64,000 nt of DNA from Paracholeplasma manati (GCF_025742995.1 NZ_JAOVQM010000001.1:62001-126000); one strand, 5' to 3'; counted from the stretch's first letter, positions 34,441-43,516 are shown. Numbers and translations are program-made. Notes: a model not told the origin generated them from the letters alone.

Positions 34441-36057
34441 ATGAAATCTATTCGTGTATTTACGTTTTTAATTTTCATGGTATCAATGTTCGTTCTTATG
34501 GGTTGTCAAAACCAAAAAAGTGCGACACTCACCCTAAAAAATGAGGGTGAAGTCATGGCGTCATTATCAAAATTAGAAAAGAATGAGGTGGTGTCTTTAC
34601 CAATCCCAAGTGCAGATAACCAAGTATTTATCGGTTGGTCTGATGGTACCACAACCTATTTTGATACATACACATTCACTGATTCAACTACCCTAACGGC
34701 TGTATATAAACCTGTCAACGACATGTTTACCTACACCGTAATCCCAAGTCGTGAATTTTCTGATGCCTTTAGCTACGAGTTGGTTCGAATCGATACGTAT
34801 AAAGGCGATGTAGACCGTCTCGCTGTCCCAGCCACGATTGATGGGAAACACGTATCTGCTATTGGTTCAAATGCCTTCGCTGGCTCATCAGTCATCGATG
34901 TCAGACTACCCGTAGATATTGTAATTGGTGATTTGGCTTTCTCAAATATCTTGTCCTTAAAAAGTGTGACATTTTATGGTGATTATGTCATTCCTTATGA
35001 AGTATCTTATAACCAAAGTCAATGGGATGAACTCTTATCTAGTTACACCTCTACTTGTCAATTTAAAGGGGGCGAATTGGTAAATCAACCATACCCTTAC
35101 GGTGAGCAATGTCCTATCCTAGAAGTATTAAATCAAAGATCTATGGTTATTGGTGGAAATACCGTTACAAGCTATACTGCTTTAATAAACTCAAACATCC
35201 TATATAAACCGATTCGTAACACCTTTACAGACAGTGCCTTTAAAGGTTCAATCCATTTAAAAACGCTTGAAATTCCAAAGGGTGAAACCCAGTTTAATCC
35301 ATATATCGTTTCTGGATTGAATGAACTAGAAAACCTTGTTATTACGGATAATCATGCAAAATACCGTTGGCAGGATGGTGTTTTATTCAATCGTGATCTC
35401 AACCAATTGGTTTATTACCCGTCCTACCTACAACAAACCAGTTATACATTGCCTAATGGATTAAATAATATGCCTGTGAATATCGAGAATGATTACTTAG
35501 AAACTTTAGTCATCCCTGCTGATTTTACTGGTGATTTGATGTTTGAAGGCCTCCATGGTTTAAAAGAAATATTGGTTGAAACAGGGAATACCAGATATCA
35601 AAGCATCGATGGTGTACTTTACACCAACAATAGCTTAATCAAATATCCAGCCAATAAGTCGGGGTCTGAATTCACTGTACCTACATTTGTTAAAAGCATA
35701 GACAATCGAGCTTTTTCAAACAACCGAAACCTTGAAACCTTGGTTCTACCTGACACACTAACGCATATTAATCAAGAGGTGTTTTATAAATCAGATAAGC
35801 TAACCACTTTGACATTACCTGCTTCAGTTTTAACGATAGGTTATGGTGCGTTACATTTATCGAGCATTCAAACACTCATCATCTATCGTAGTGCAATCAC
35901 ACAAGGCACGATTACTACCATCGCTGGATCATTAGCACAAACTTACCCAACCAACTTTGTTATTTATGTGCCGGATGATTCATTGAGTGCTTATCAAACA
36001 GCACCTGGTTATGTGCCTTTAGCAGAGCTTATTTTACCCATTTCATCGAAAAACTAA
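34441..36057 (+). CDS. Lipoprotein with InlB-type domain and BspA-type leucine-rich repeats
   Basis: 538 residues. The lipobox FVLMGC puts the lipid cysteine at residue 22. A degenerate InlB-like repeat (about 30-95, VFIGWSDGTTTYF) comes before BspA-type LRRs (LRR_5; about 120-170 and 270-520), for example SAIGSNAFAGSSVIDVRLP and SIDNRAFSNNRNLETLVLP. Such proteins sit on the outer face and bind host or other macromolecules. Start ATG at 34441 follows AAAGGAG at normal spacing. Domain style is like the lipoproteins at 22-28 kb, indicating a shared surface-protein module set. Confidence 0.85.
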   Translation: MKSIRVFTFLIFMVSMFVLMGCQNQKSATLTLKNEGEVMASLSKLEKNEVVSLPIPSADNQVFIGWSDGTTTYFDTYTFTDSTTLTAVYKPVNDMFTYTVIPSREFSDAFSYELVRIDTYKGDVDRLAVPATIDGKHVSAIGSNAFAGSSVIDVRLPVDIVIGDLAFSNILSLKSVTFYGDYVIPYEVSYNQSQWDELLSSYTSTCQFKGGELVNQPYPYGEQCPILEVLNQRSMVIGGNTVTSYTALINSNILYKPIRNTFTDSAFKGSIHLKTLEIPKGETQFNPYIVSGLNELENLVITDNHAKYRWQDGVLFNRDLNQLVYYPSYLQQTSYTLPNGLNNMPVNIENDYLETLVIPADFTGDLMFEGLHGLKEILVETGNTRYQSIDGVLYTNNSLIKYPANKSGSEFTVPTFVKSIDNRAFSNNRNLETLVLPDTLTHINQEVFYKSDKLTTLTLPASVLTIGYGALHLSSIQTLIIYRSAITQGTITTIAGSLAQTYPTNFVIYVPDDSLSAYQTAPGYVPLAELILPISSKN

Positions 36058-36062
36058 TCAAG

Positions 36063-36101
36063 AAAAAAGAAGATTTTTTATCCAAATCTTCTTTTTTTTT
36101 A
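36063..36101. terminator. Bidirectional terminator between lipoprotein and fabV genes
   Basis: GAAGATTT (36069-36076) pairs with AAATCTTC (36084-36091), flanked by A6 and T9, so it stops both converging transcripts. Confidence 0.9.
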
Positions 36102-36102
36102 T

Positions 36103-37314
36103 TTATCCGTTATAGTCGAACAAGTTGTCTAATTTTGGCAAAATGGCTTCTAAATCAACGTCTTGATCATAATCGATATCTGCGTAACCAAATCCATTAT
36201 TGTGGTGAACTTCGGTTAAAAATAACTGAGTACCCGACAATTCAAATATGGATTCGTTTTGATATTGTTGTAAATATCGTTTCGTCAATTCTTGGACACG
36301 CGGTTCCATCTCATGATGGTCAACACGGATTCTATTTTTAGCATCTACCAATCGTTTATCCCCATATACCATGTCTTTAAACAAGAGATGTTTGTGCGCT
36401 AAAATCGATTCGTGGTTGCCTAATTCCTTCATCACTTCAAATAAACAAGAGATGTAGGATACAAACCCAGGAATGAACACACTGGCTTTGGTGGTTACAG
36501 CTTTAGAAGATGAAATCACGGCTTCCCCTTGGTATTTATCTTTGAGCCAACTGTTCATGGCTAAAGCAGTATCTTCTAAATGGTCTTTGGCTTTTCCAAT
36601 GGTACCACTACGGTAGATTTGATCCATCGCACCACTACCGACATAAGAATAAGAAATGGTTTTAAATCCTTTCGAAAGACACCCGGCTTTTTCTAAGGCT
36701 TCAACCCATAGTTGCCAGTCCTCGCCACCCATCACATAAACAGTGCCCTGTACTTCTTCAGGTGTCGCTGCTTTGATGTGGATGTCTCTAATCTCCTTAC
36801 TCGCGATATCCACTGTTTTTCCAACCAAATCCTCACCAATAGGCTTGATGGCGGAATAGATGACTTCGCCCGTGTCAGGGTTTGGTCTAGCCCCTGAGGC
36901 TAAAGAGTAAACCAATAGATCGATTTGTCCAAAGGTTTCTTTGATTTTATCGATGGTGATGGCTTTGGTTTGATGACTAAAAGCATTACCGATGATATCA
37001 TAGTGTTTAGAATCTAGGGATTGTGCTTGTTTTATAAACGCTACATTGTTCCAATACCCAGCTGTACCTGTACGTTGGTCTTTAGGTCTCGATTCATAGG
37101 ATACATTGATGGTGGAGGCTTGGGCATTTTGTGCAAGTGTGACACGACTCGATAACCCATAACCGGATGAACCACCAATAATTAAAACCCGTTTAGGTCC
37201 GCCAAAATTGGGCAATTGTTTGGCTTCTTCAAATAAATCGTTGACGTAATGTTCACAACCCAATGGGTGTGCACTTAAAAAAATGTTGTTTCTCAGTGTT
37301 GGTTTAATGATCAT
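36103..37314 (-). CDS. fabV: Trans-2-enoyl-CoA/ACP reductase (FabV/TER type)
   Basis: 403 residues, the usual length. The NADH-binding motif is GGSSGYGLSSR (about 48-58), and the catalytic Y-x8-K is in YRSGTIGKAK (near 232-241), the FabV spacing. The N-terminal MIIKPTLRNNIFLSAHPLGC is diagnostic. FabV reduces the enoyl group in fatty acid synthesis; the near-identical TER enzymes reduce crotonyl-CoA in butyrate fermentation. No fab cluster or butyrate genes lie nearby, so which role applies is open. Start ATG at 37314 follows AAGGGGATG. Confidence 0.9.
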   Translation of the reverse strand: MIIKPTLRNNIFLSAHPLGCEHYVNDLFEEAKQLPNFGGPKRVLIIGGSSGYGLSSRVTLAQNAQASTINVSYESRPKDQRTGTAGYWNNVAFIKQAQSLDSKHYDIIGNAFSHQTKAITIDKIKETFGQIDLLVYSLASGARPNPDTGEVIYSAIKPIGEDLVGKTVDIASKEIRDIHIKAATPEEVQGTVYVMGGEDWQLWVEALEKAGCLSKGFKTISYSYVGSGAMDQIYRSGTIGKAKDHLEDTALAMNSWLKDKYQGEAVISSSKAVTTKASVFIPGFVSYISCLFEVMKELGNHESILAHKHLLFKDMVYGDKRLVDAKNRIRVDHHEMEPRVQELTKRYLQQYQNESIFELSGTQLFLTEVHHNNGFGYADIDYDQDVDLEAILPKLDNLFDYNG

Positions 37315-37410
37315 AAAAGTTCATCCCCTTTTAGGACTATTTTACAACATCCTATGGATTCATCGTTTGAATTTGCCTGTAAAACAAAGACAATCTGAAT
37401 GTTCAAAATG

Positions 37411-37436
37411 AAGAAAAAGACGGATTGCCCGTCTTT
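37411..37436 (-). terminator. Terminator of the amino-acid permease gene
   Basis: On the minus strand AAAGACGG pairs with CCGTCTTT around GCAAT, followed by TTTCTT. Confidence 0.8.
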
Positions 37437-38757
37437 ATGCTTGTCTCACTTTGATGAAAATGTCGTATAAGAAATACCCAGCTACCAATACACCAAAACC
37501 GATGAGGGATGGGACTAGACTTTCGACTAAAGTTGAAACAATGAGTAACAACATCCCGAGGATTGCTAAAGCAGGGATGACTGGGTACCCAATCACTTTA
37601 TAAGGTCGTTCTAATTCAGGTGAACGTTTTCTAAAGATAAAGATGGATATGAAAATCAAGGTGTTAAAAATCAAGCCACCAAACACCACAAAGGTAAGTA
37701 AGTCTTGGAAATTGTATACCAACAATACTAAAGCCATCAATCCTGAACCAATAATCGCGATACCAGGGGTTTTATAGCGATCATTGACTTTAGAGAATGC
37801 TTTGAAGAATACTTGGTCTTCTGCCATGGCGTAATATACCCTTGGAAATACCATGATTGAACCGTTCAAGGATCCAAATATGGAAATCAAGATAGAAAAA
37901 AATACAATCCTCATCCCGGTTTCACCAAAGAGGGTCATCATCGCTGGAATCGGTAAGACTGCTCCACCTTCGGATAACGACATGGTGGTTGCAGTACCGA
38001 GAATACGATATAGCGAAAAGATGAATAATAGATAGATGACTGAAACCCCAATGGTTGAAATAGACAAGGCTTTGGGTAAGTCTTTTTTAACATCTTTCAT
38101 TTCACCAGCCACAGTATTTAAGTTGGTCCAGCCTTCATAAGCCCATAAGGTACCTACTACCCCAAAACCAATCATGGTGAGGAGTTGGAAGAACCCTACC
38201 GGTTCAGCGGTTGTGAATGATAAATCCGGAGATGCTGTACCCATAAATAATCCAACCACGATGATCCCAAAGATGGGAATGAGTTTAGCAACCAAGAATA
38301 TCTTTTGAACCCACGTACCTGCTTTGACACCCATATAATTAACTACAGACAGTAATACAATGACCACCCCTGCTATCCATTTATATAAAACACCCAAAGG
38401 TACGATATAACTGAGTACTTCTGAGAATGCTAAAGCGAGTAAAGCGATAGAACCACTGGAAGATAATACAAAATTCATCAACCCACTCAAGAAAGCGACT
38501 TTTTTACCATAGGCTTTCTTTAAATACACATAATAGCCGCCAGTCTCTGGAAATAAGGTACCTAACTCAGCGTAAGTAAGCGCAGAAACCAAGGTTAAAA
38601 TACCACCTAGTAACCAGGCGAGCAGGGATAATCCTAAGGAGAATCCGACCCGTTCTAAGATGGAACTACCAAAAACAAATATACCTGAACCAATCATAAT
38701 ACCTGCTAAAATGGATATTCCACCAAACAGGCCGATTTCTTTCTTTAATGTTGTCAT
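37435..38757 (-). CDS. APC-family amino acid permease/exchanger
   Basis: 440 residues, twelve predicted membrane helices, with the opening GLFGGISILAGIMIGSGIFVFG that is the APC amino-acid-binding glycine motif (GSGIF) in helix 1. It looks like the L-amino-acid exchanger (SteT/LAT) side of the family. Start ATG at 38757 (MTTLKKE) follows AAAGGA; a first ATG at 38775 is possible. Specificity is not readable. Monocistronic. Confidence 0.87.
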   Translation of the reverse strand: MTTLKKEIGLFGGISILAGIMIGSGIFVFGSSILERVGFSLGLSLLAWLLGGILTLVSALTYAELGTLFPETGGYYVYLKKAYGKKVAFLSGLMNFVLSSSGSIALLALAFSEVLSYIVPLGVLYKWIAGVVIVLLSVVNYMGVKAGTWVQKIFLVAKLIPIFGIIVVGLFMGTASPDLSFTTAEPVGFFQLLTMIGFGVVGTLWAYEGWTNLNTVAGEMKDVKKDLPKALSISTIGVSVIYLLFIFSLYRILGTATTMSLSEGGAVLPIPAMMTLFGETGMRIVFFSILISIFGSLNGSIMVFPRVYYAMAEDQVFFKAFSKVNDRYKTPGIAIIGSGLMALVLLVYNFQDLLTFVVFGGLIFNTLIFISIFIFRKRSPELERPYKVIGYPVIPALAILGMLLLIVSTLVESLVPSLIGFGVLVAGYFLYDIFIKVRQA

Positions 38758-38834
38758 TTTTAAAATTCCTTTCATTCACCCTCAAGATAACATAAAAGGG
38801 TGATTAAAACCAAAAGGAATGCTTTGATATTCAA

Positions 38835-38863
38835 AAGACAACCGATGGGATGTCGGTTGTCTT
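38835..38863. terminator. Hairpin between permease gene and accessory island
   Basis: AAGACAACCGA and TCGGTTGTCTT, perfect 11-base arms around a 7-base loop, with TTTTGAAT on the minus-strand side. Probably the terminator for the island's DUF4143 gene transcript. Confidence 0.6.
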
Positions 38864-39055
38864 GAGTCTGTTGAATCTATTCATGAAATCGAGTAAAAAA
38901 AGAATACTGAACTTCTGAATATTTAACGAAGATTTGATTAATCAAAAAGTGGTACCGAAAAGAGAAACTAAAATTGATACATATACTTTAGGTCTTTCAG
39001 AGCATTGTGAAGTTAATGCTTCTGCTATCCATATGAGAAGTGTAGATGAAATAAG

Positions 39056-40348
39056 TTAATGTTTCAAACAACCTATTGGTACAATCTTAATGCCATCTTC
39101 CCTAGTGTATGCGATTTCACCACCAGTGATAATCACCAACAAATCTGGTTCCTTCAATTTGTGAGCACTTCTTGTTTCGTTTGCTTTTCGAATAAGATCA
39201 ACGACTTCAAGAAGATGTTTTGCTGCTTCTTCTATTTGCTTTGTCCCCAACTTAAATTCTATCAATGCGAATCTTCCATCATTTAAATGTAGCACAGCAT
39301 CAACTTCAAGATTCATTCGATCTCTATAATACGATATATTACCTCCAAGAGATGATGCATAAACCTTTAAGTCTCTTATACATAAATTCTCAAACATAAA
39401 GCCAAAAGTTTCAAAATCCTGCAACAACATTTGAGGTGAAACACCTAGAGCAGCAGCAGCTATAGATGGGTCAATAAACATCCGTTTATTCGAACTTCTG
39501 ATGGAGGTTTTTGAGCGAATTGATGGATTCCATGCGGGTATATCTTCAATCACATAAAGTTTGTTCAGTGCATTAATATACTCATAGTATGCAGATTCAG
39601 ACAGACTGGTGTTTGAATTAACATCGTCGATGATGGTCTTATTCGATGAGATTGTGCCTATGTTTCTTGCATATGACTTAAGTAAATATTGAACTTTCAA
39701 TGGTTCCCTTTTCTTACCATCAACTGCTGAAATATCTGTTTGAATAATATTATCTAGATAAGACTTAGCTACCAGTAATTTGGCAGTTTCTGTTTTCTTA
39801 GTTAAACTAGAAGGCCAACCACCTCTGCAAGTTGCAAAAATCAAGTTTTCAATGGTTAAATTAGATTTTAATCCATCAATATTGTAATTTTTATCGTTAA
39901 ATAATTGTTTTAATGATATAGATCCATTGGACTCTTTTGACTCGAATAAGCTCATTGGGTACATCATCAAACGAGCGATTCTACCTGTTCCTGTATGCAT
40001 GATTTTTGACTCATCCACAACTGTTGATCCTGTTAAAATGTATAACCCTTCAATTCTCAAATTATCAACAGATGTTCTAATCGCATCCCATAGCACAGGT
40101 GCCATCTGCCACTCATCAATTAATCGTGGTTTGTCACCTTCAAGTAACAAGGATGGTTTTGTCTGTGCAGTTAATAAATAACCCTGGGATTTGTCTGGGT
40201 CTTGCAATTTCAAAATACTTTTTGCTTTCATGGATGCGCTTGTTGTTTTACCACACCATTTTGGTCCTGTGATAAGTATGGCACCAAAAGCTTCTAGATA
40301 GGACTCAAGTTCACTATCAATATTTCGAATAAGGTATGTTGTATTCAT
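39056..40348 (-). CDS. AAA_14/DUF4143 ATPase
   Basis: About 430 residues. The N-terminal AAA_14 domain has Walker A ITGPKWCGKTT (near 27-37), Walker B LIDEWQMAP (near 77) and the arginine-rich sensor loop. The C-terminal DUF4143 (about 195-420) includes RMNLEVDAVLHLNDGRFALIEFKLGTKQ, the nuclease-fold-like strand ending with the E-x-K pattern. Such ATPases are common in mobile accessory genes and occur as abundant paralogues; activity is unknown. Start chosen at ATG 40348; GTG 40360 is also in frame. Three tandem repeats lie upstream. In the AT-rich island beside tRNA-Thr. Confidence 0.85.
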   Translation of the reverse strand: MNTTYLIRNIDSELESYLEAFGAILITGPKWCGKTTSASMKAKSILKLQDPDKSQGYLLTAQTKPSLLLEGDKPRLIDEWQMAPVLWDAIRTSVDNLRIEGLYILTGSTVVDESKIMHTGTGRIARLMMYPMSLFESKESNGSISLKQLFNDKNYNIDGLKSNLTIENLIFATCRGGWPSSLTKKTETAKLLVAKSYLDNIIQTDISAVDGKKREPLKVQYLLKSYARNIGTISSNKTIIDDVNSNTSLSESAYYEYINALNKLYVIEDIPAWNPSIRSKTSIRSSNKRMFIDPSIAAAALGVSPQMLLQDFETFGFMFENLCIRDLKVYASSLGGNISYYRDRMNLEVDAVLHLNDGRFALIEFKLGTKQIEEAAKHLLEVVDLIRKANETRSAHKLKEPDLLVIITGGEIAYTREDGIKIVPIGCLKH

Positions 40349-40360
40349 GATATCACTCAC

Positions 40361-40743
40361 TTTCCTACTTTATTTTAGCACGCAGACCGTAAATACGCAA
40401 GTGTAAATGGAGACTTTTGCATTATTTTAAAAGAGACTTTTGTTATATTTTAACGGAGTCTTTTGAATGAATATCTAGTGAAGAATATTTTAACAGCAAG
40501 TTTACTGTAAATAAAATTAACACCGAGCGGCATGTCACCTTTCTAATATTGATGCTTTTATATCAAAAAAGTTGACACATTGATTGATAATTTCTTATTC
40601 TTACTTTGTGGTAATCTATATAAGGCTCAAATCATATTACTTTCAAGCTTAATTTTTATCACTAATGACGATGTATTTTAAAAGATAGAGACGCTTTTCA
40701 AAATACACCATAACCCATTTTCTTCTTTGACATGTTCATGATT
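40361..40743. other. Gene-free stretch in the island
   Basis: 383 AT-rich bases. It holds the three 23-base-spaced repeats (40410-40465) and, near 40718-40748, a short sequence resembling the start of the 42129/43222 repeat. I see no coding region. Confidence 0.55.
40410..40465. repeat. Three direct repeats with 23-base period upstream of the DUF4143 gene
   Basis: GAGACTTTTG at 40410, GAGACTTTTG at 40433 and GAGTCTTTTG at 40456. Each is followed by an AT-rich TATTTTAA-type spacer, so the repeat unit is about 23 bases (two helical turns). It lies 62 bases upstream of the gene start, a place for a repeated operator. Confidence 0.7.
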
Positions 40744-41793
40744 TTATTCCTTAATGAGGTTAAGCAATTGCACATTTTTATAGATAACTTCTTTTCCTAA
40801 TTGCTCAGAAACAATGAAACCTTCTTTTTCAAGCAACTTTAAATATTTTGTTGCAGTTGCTCTAGAGATATTCAAGTTTTCTCTGAAGAACTCATTTTTG
40901 GTATACATGTAAGAAAACAAATGCTCGACTATCTCATAACGATAAATATCTGGCAATCGTTTTTTCATCATTTCTTTTGTTAACTCTATGGATTGGTTGA
41001 TTCTTAATATAAGATTGATCGTATTGATGGAAGTTTCAGAAATACCTTTTAAAATGTATAGAACAAAATCCTTAATGTTATCTATATTTTCATTGCATTT
41101 TTTCAAAAGAGCATAATATTGGGCTTTATTTTCCATGATGTACTTACTTAAATAGAGTATAGGTTCAGATAGTTTTTCCTTTAACACTAAATACAAGATA
41201 TTCAAAATTCTACCTGTCCTACCATTACCATCATAAAACGGATGAATACTCTCAAATTGAAAGTGGATGAGAGCCATTTGAATCAGTGGGTCATAATCAT
41301 TATTCTGATTGATGAATAATTCAAGATTATGCATGAGTTCACGAATCTCAATTTCATTTTGTGGAGGTGTGTGTACGACTTCATTGGTTTTATCGTTAAT
41401 GATTACTGTTCCAGGCAGTTTTCTTATGCCACCTTTATTCGGCTCAATGACATTTTGAATTTCTACAAGTATATTTGTGCTGATAAACCCTTTTTGTCTC
41501 ATAACCAATAAACCATGAGCGATAGCATGCTTATAATTGATTACTTCTTTTGGTTTTCCTCCAATAGGTATCTTTGAAACAATCTCTTTAAATATTTCAT
41601 CATAGGTTGTAATGATATTTTCTATAGCTGATGAGTCTTTCGATTCACTTAAATTGATTAAACTCAAAACAATTCCAGGATTTGGAAGTAGTTTAAGTAT
41701 GCCTTTTAATTCGCCTATGTGATGATTTGCAGTATTGAGTTCTTTCAATATGTCTACTTCATTCAAATTTATGTTAAAGGGGAGTTTATTCAC
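40744..41793 (-). CDS. Fic-domain protein with N-terminal inhibitory helix and C-terminal winged helix
   Basis: 349 residues. The complete Fic motif is HPFYDGNGRTGR (near 185-196), with catalytic histidine and the phosphate-binding glycine-asparagine loop. An SSAIEN helix (near 53-58) fits the (S/T)xxxE(G/N) inhibitory motif, so this is a class II Fic enzyme that can silence itself. A C-terminal winged-helix domain (about 280-349, SRATATKYLKLLEKEG) suggests DNA or protein binding. Fic enzymes usually transfer AMP to a target protein. Start is GTG 41793 after GAGGTGATATT. Third member of the tRNA-Thr island group; target unknown. Confidence 0.9.
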   Translation of the reverse strand: MNKLPFNINLNEVDILKELNTANHHIGELKGILKLLPNPGIVLSLINLSESKDSSAIENIITTYDEIFKEIVSKIPIGGKPKEVINYKHAIAHGLLVMRQKGFISTNILVEIQNVIEPNKGGIRKLPGTVIINDKTNEVVHTPPQNEIEIRELMHNLELFINQNNDYDPLIQMALIHFQFESIHPFYDGNGRTGRILNILYLVLKEKLSEPILYLSKYIMENKAQYYALLKKCNENIDNIKDFVLYILKGISETSINTINLILRINQSIELTKEMMKKRLPDIYRYEIVEHLFSYMYTKNEFFRENLNISRATATKYLKLLEKEGFIVSEQLGKEVIYKNVQLLNLIKE

Positions 41794-42438
41794 AATATCA
41801 CCTCGTGACTAGTAAATCTTAATTTTTATCCTCGTAGTCATCATATCATACAAAACTAGTCGCGTCAAGGTTACGAGGATAGATTTCGTCATGTTTTAGT
41901 CACGTTATGAATTGTTATAATGTATATAAAACTTATATTCCATTAACCGGCATTCAGAGATGGTTAAACATTGAATAAAAAGTATTTTATCCTACTTAAG
42001 GTGGTGATACTTTTAAGTCAACTATGTAGACACAATCGTTGGAAGTTGTTATTTCCAATGCTAAATTTGACTAAGCATTTATACGGTAGATTCTGTTGAT
42101 ATCCTTGGGCGACATATAAATTCAACTTATCTCTTTTTACCCTAGAAATTCATGGCTTGCAACTCTTATAGTTTATATTAATATGAGTGTGCTTGCATGT
42201 TATTAAAAACAAAAGGCCATCGAATATCAATGACCTAAATTTAATTAATGTAAATAATGATGCCGAAAAGGGGATCGAATTTTATACATATATTCATCAC
42301 TATTTACGGCTTAACAAAGCCACCAAAAATAACTTCTGTAATTACAAAAATCACTAGATATTATCAGGTGATTTAAATTAATTGAATAATTTTTAGTTAT
42401 TGCGTCCACTTTATGGTAACTAAACCAAATATTTAATT
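41794..42438. other. Gene-free stretch with relic of the tRNA-Thr 3' end
   Basis: 645 AT-rich bases without an ORF of substance. It carries the repeat described at 42129-42285 (a degenerate copy of the sequence behind tRNA-Thr), plus short palindromic pieces that I do not recognise. Confidence 0.6.
42129..42285. repeat. Degenerate copy of the tRNA-Thr 3' end and its terminator
   Basis: The block resembles 43222-43385. The shared landmarks are a CTCTTTT...TTCATG stretch at its left, the hairpin AAAGRCCATYGAAYATCAATG, and GATGCCGAAAAGGGGATCGAA (shown in parts), which copies the tRNA plus-strand GTGCCGAAAATAGGAATCGAA. It fits a past integration or duplication at the tRNA end. Confidence 0.6.
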
Positions 42439-43023
42439 TTAACCTACTATTTCAATTATTGCATAAAATGAAACAAAGCCAAAATAGCATATAGACAAGA
42501 CATTAAAAAGCAAGGCAAGCAAGGCTATTAACTTATTTTTTTGTTTAAACTGTAAATAGTTTATTTGTAAGTTTCGAAAAATCAAGAATAAGCCTATGAC
42601 GATGCTTATAAGTCTTGTGGTATTTGTTAGTATTTGCATCATTACTAAATCTGTTTTAAAACTAGAGCCTATAACTAGTAAAGTGAAGATTAAGATAAAT
42701 ATCGAGAAAATAATGCTATCGACACCAGGTTTTTGCGTTAATGGTTCATTTTTAATATCTTGTGATTCAATGACTGTTTTTTTATAATCCCCCAAAGTGA
42801 AATAACTGAATATAAGTCGATTGCTGATTAACCAAGAAATACGTTTACTTTGATTTTTTTTGATCTTTTTTATCTCTTCAGCACGTTCCTCACTATTTAG
42901 TTCTTGTAACAATTTCCTGTGCTTATATGCCAAAATCGTATTGAATAAAAGTGATAATAGCGAAAAGAGAACATAAATCAAAATTATTGAAGCAACAGCA
43001 TTGAAAATAATCTCATGAATCAT
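42439..43023 (-). CDS. Orphan membrane protein of the island
   Basis: 194 residues. Four membrane helices: about 5-30, 108-128, 135-150 and 165-190, with a charged stretch rich in KKIKKNQSKR near residues 45-60 between helix 1 and 2. Start ATG 43023 follows GGGGGTGTC. No recognised family. The gene sits between the two copies of the tRNA-end repeat, which makes it a candidate cargo gene. Confidence 0.6.
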   Translation of the reverse strand: MIHEIIFNAVASIILIYVLFSLLSLLFNTILAYKHRKLLQELNSEERAEEIKKIKKNQSKRISWLISNRLIFSYFTLGDYKKTVIESQDIKNEPLTQKPGVDSIIFSIFILIFTLLVIGSSFKTDLVMMQILTNTTRLISIVIGLFLIFRNLQINYLQFKQKNKLIALLALLFNVLSICYFGFVSFYAIIEIVG

Positions 43024-43356
43024 CTTGACACCCCCAAATATATAAACTAATTTAGTTCAGTATAACATATTTATTAACTCGTATTTCATAGTGTAAAAAT
43101 TTTTGGTGAAAGTGAAAAACGAATTAATACTCATAAAATTGATAGAAAAGCATAAAATTGTTTGTGCTGATTTCGATGAAGTGTTTACAAGAAATTTCAA
43201 GTGTCCCGTCAAAACACAAATCACCTCTTTTGACCTTAGATGTTCATGATTTATATTTTTACCTATTGTATCAAATAATCATCACTCTTCTTGACCATAA
43301 ATATAAAAGACCATTGAACATCAATGATCTATCTCAAAAATGAATTATCTTAATTA
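43024..43356. other. Region between orphan gene and tRNA-Thr
   Basis: 333 AT-rich bases with the tRNA terminator (43308-43330) and the intact copy of the repeat (43222-43385). No gene. Confidence 0.55.
43308..43330 (-). terminator. Terminator of tRNA-Thr
   Basis: On the minus strand AGATCATTG pairs with CAATGGTCT around ATGTT (one mismatch-type G-T pair), followed by TTTATATTT. Confidence 0.65.
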
Positions 43357-43432
43357 TGGTGCCGAAAATAGGAATCGAACCTACGACCTGCTGATTACGA
43401 GACAGCTGCTCTACCGACTGAGCTATTTCGGC
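43357..43432 (-). tRNA. tRNA-Thr (anticodon CGT)
   Basis: 76 bases with acceptor stem GCCGAAA/TTTCGGC, discriminator A and encoded CCA at 43357-43359. The D-arm is GCTCAGTCGGTAGAGC, the anticodon loop CTCGTAA (anticodon CGT, reads ACG) and the T-arm loop TTCGATT. The anticodon stem has one T-T mismatch at 31/39. It is the integration-type landmark for the island at 38.8-43.4 kb. Confidence 0.95.
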
Positions 43433-43439
43433 ACGCGCC

Positions 43440-43467
43440 ATTATGATAACACAAAAAAAAGAATCAA
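43440..43467 (-). promoter_or_regulatory. tRNA-Thr promoter
   Basis: On the minus strand TTGATT (43462-43467), 16 bases, CATAAT (43440-43445), seven bases before the mature tRNA 5' end. Confidence 0.65.
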
Positions 43468-43516
43468 GCAATTTGATTTGTGCTAAAATAAGGGTAATTG
43501 CGTGCGAGGTAACCCT

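Noticed and set aside
38949-38985. A third copy of the tRNA-end repeat
   Set aside because: Shares only GGTACCGAAAAG and a GATACATATA stretch with the copy at 42.26 kb; too short and AT-rich to support by eye. Mentioned in the island finding only.
38909-39058. A 51-codon open stretch on the plus strand ending next to the DUF4143 stop
   Set aside because: No start with a ribosome site and no recognisable domain; it may be a broken gene end, but it overlaps the possible tRNA-like match, so neither reading was kept as a feature.
40410-40465. Possible CRISPR array
   Set aside because: Only three 10-base matches with 13-base spacers; far too small and no cas genes.
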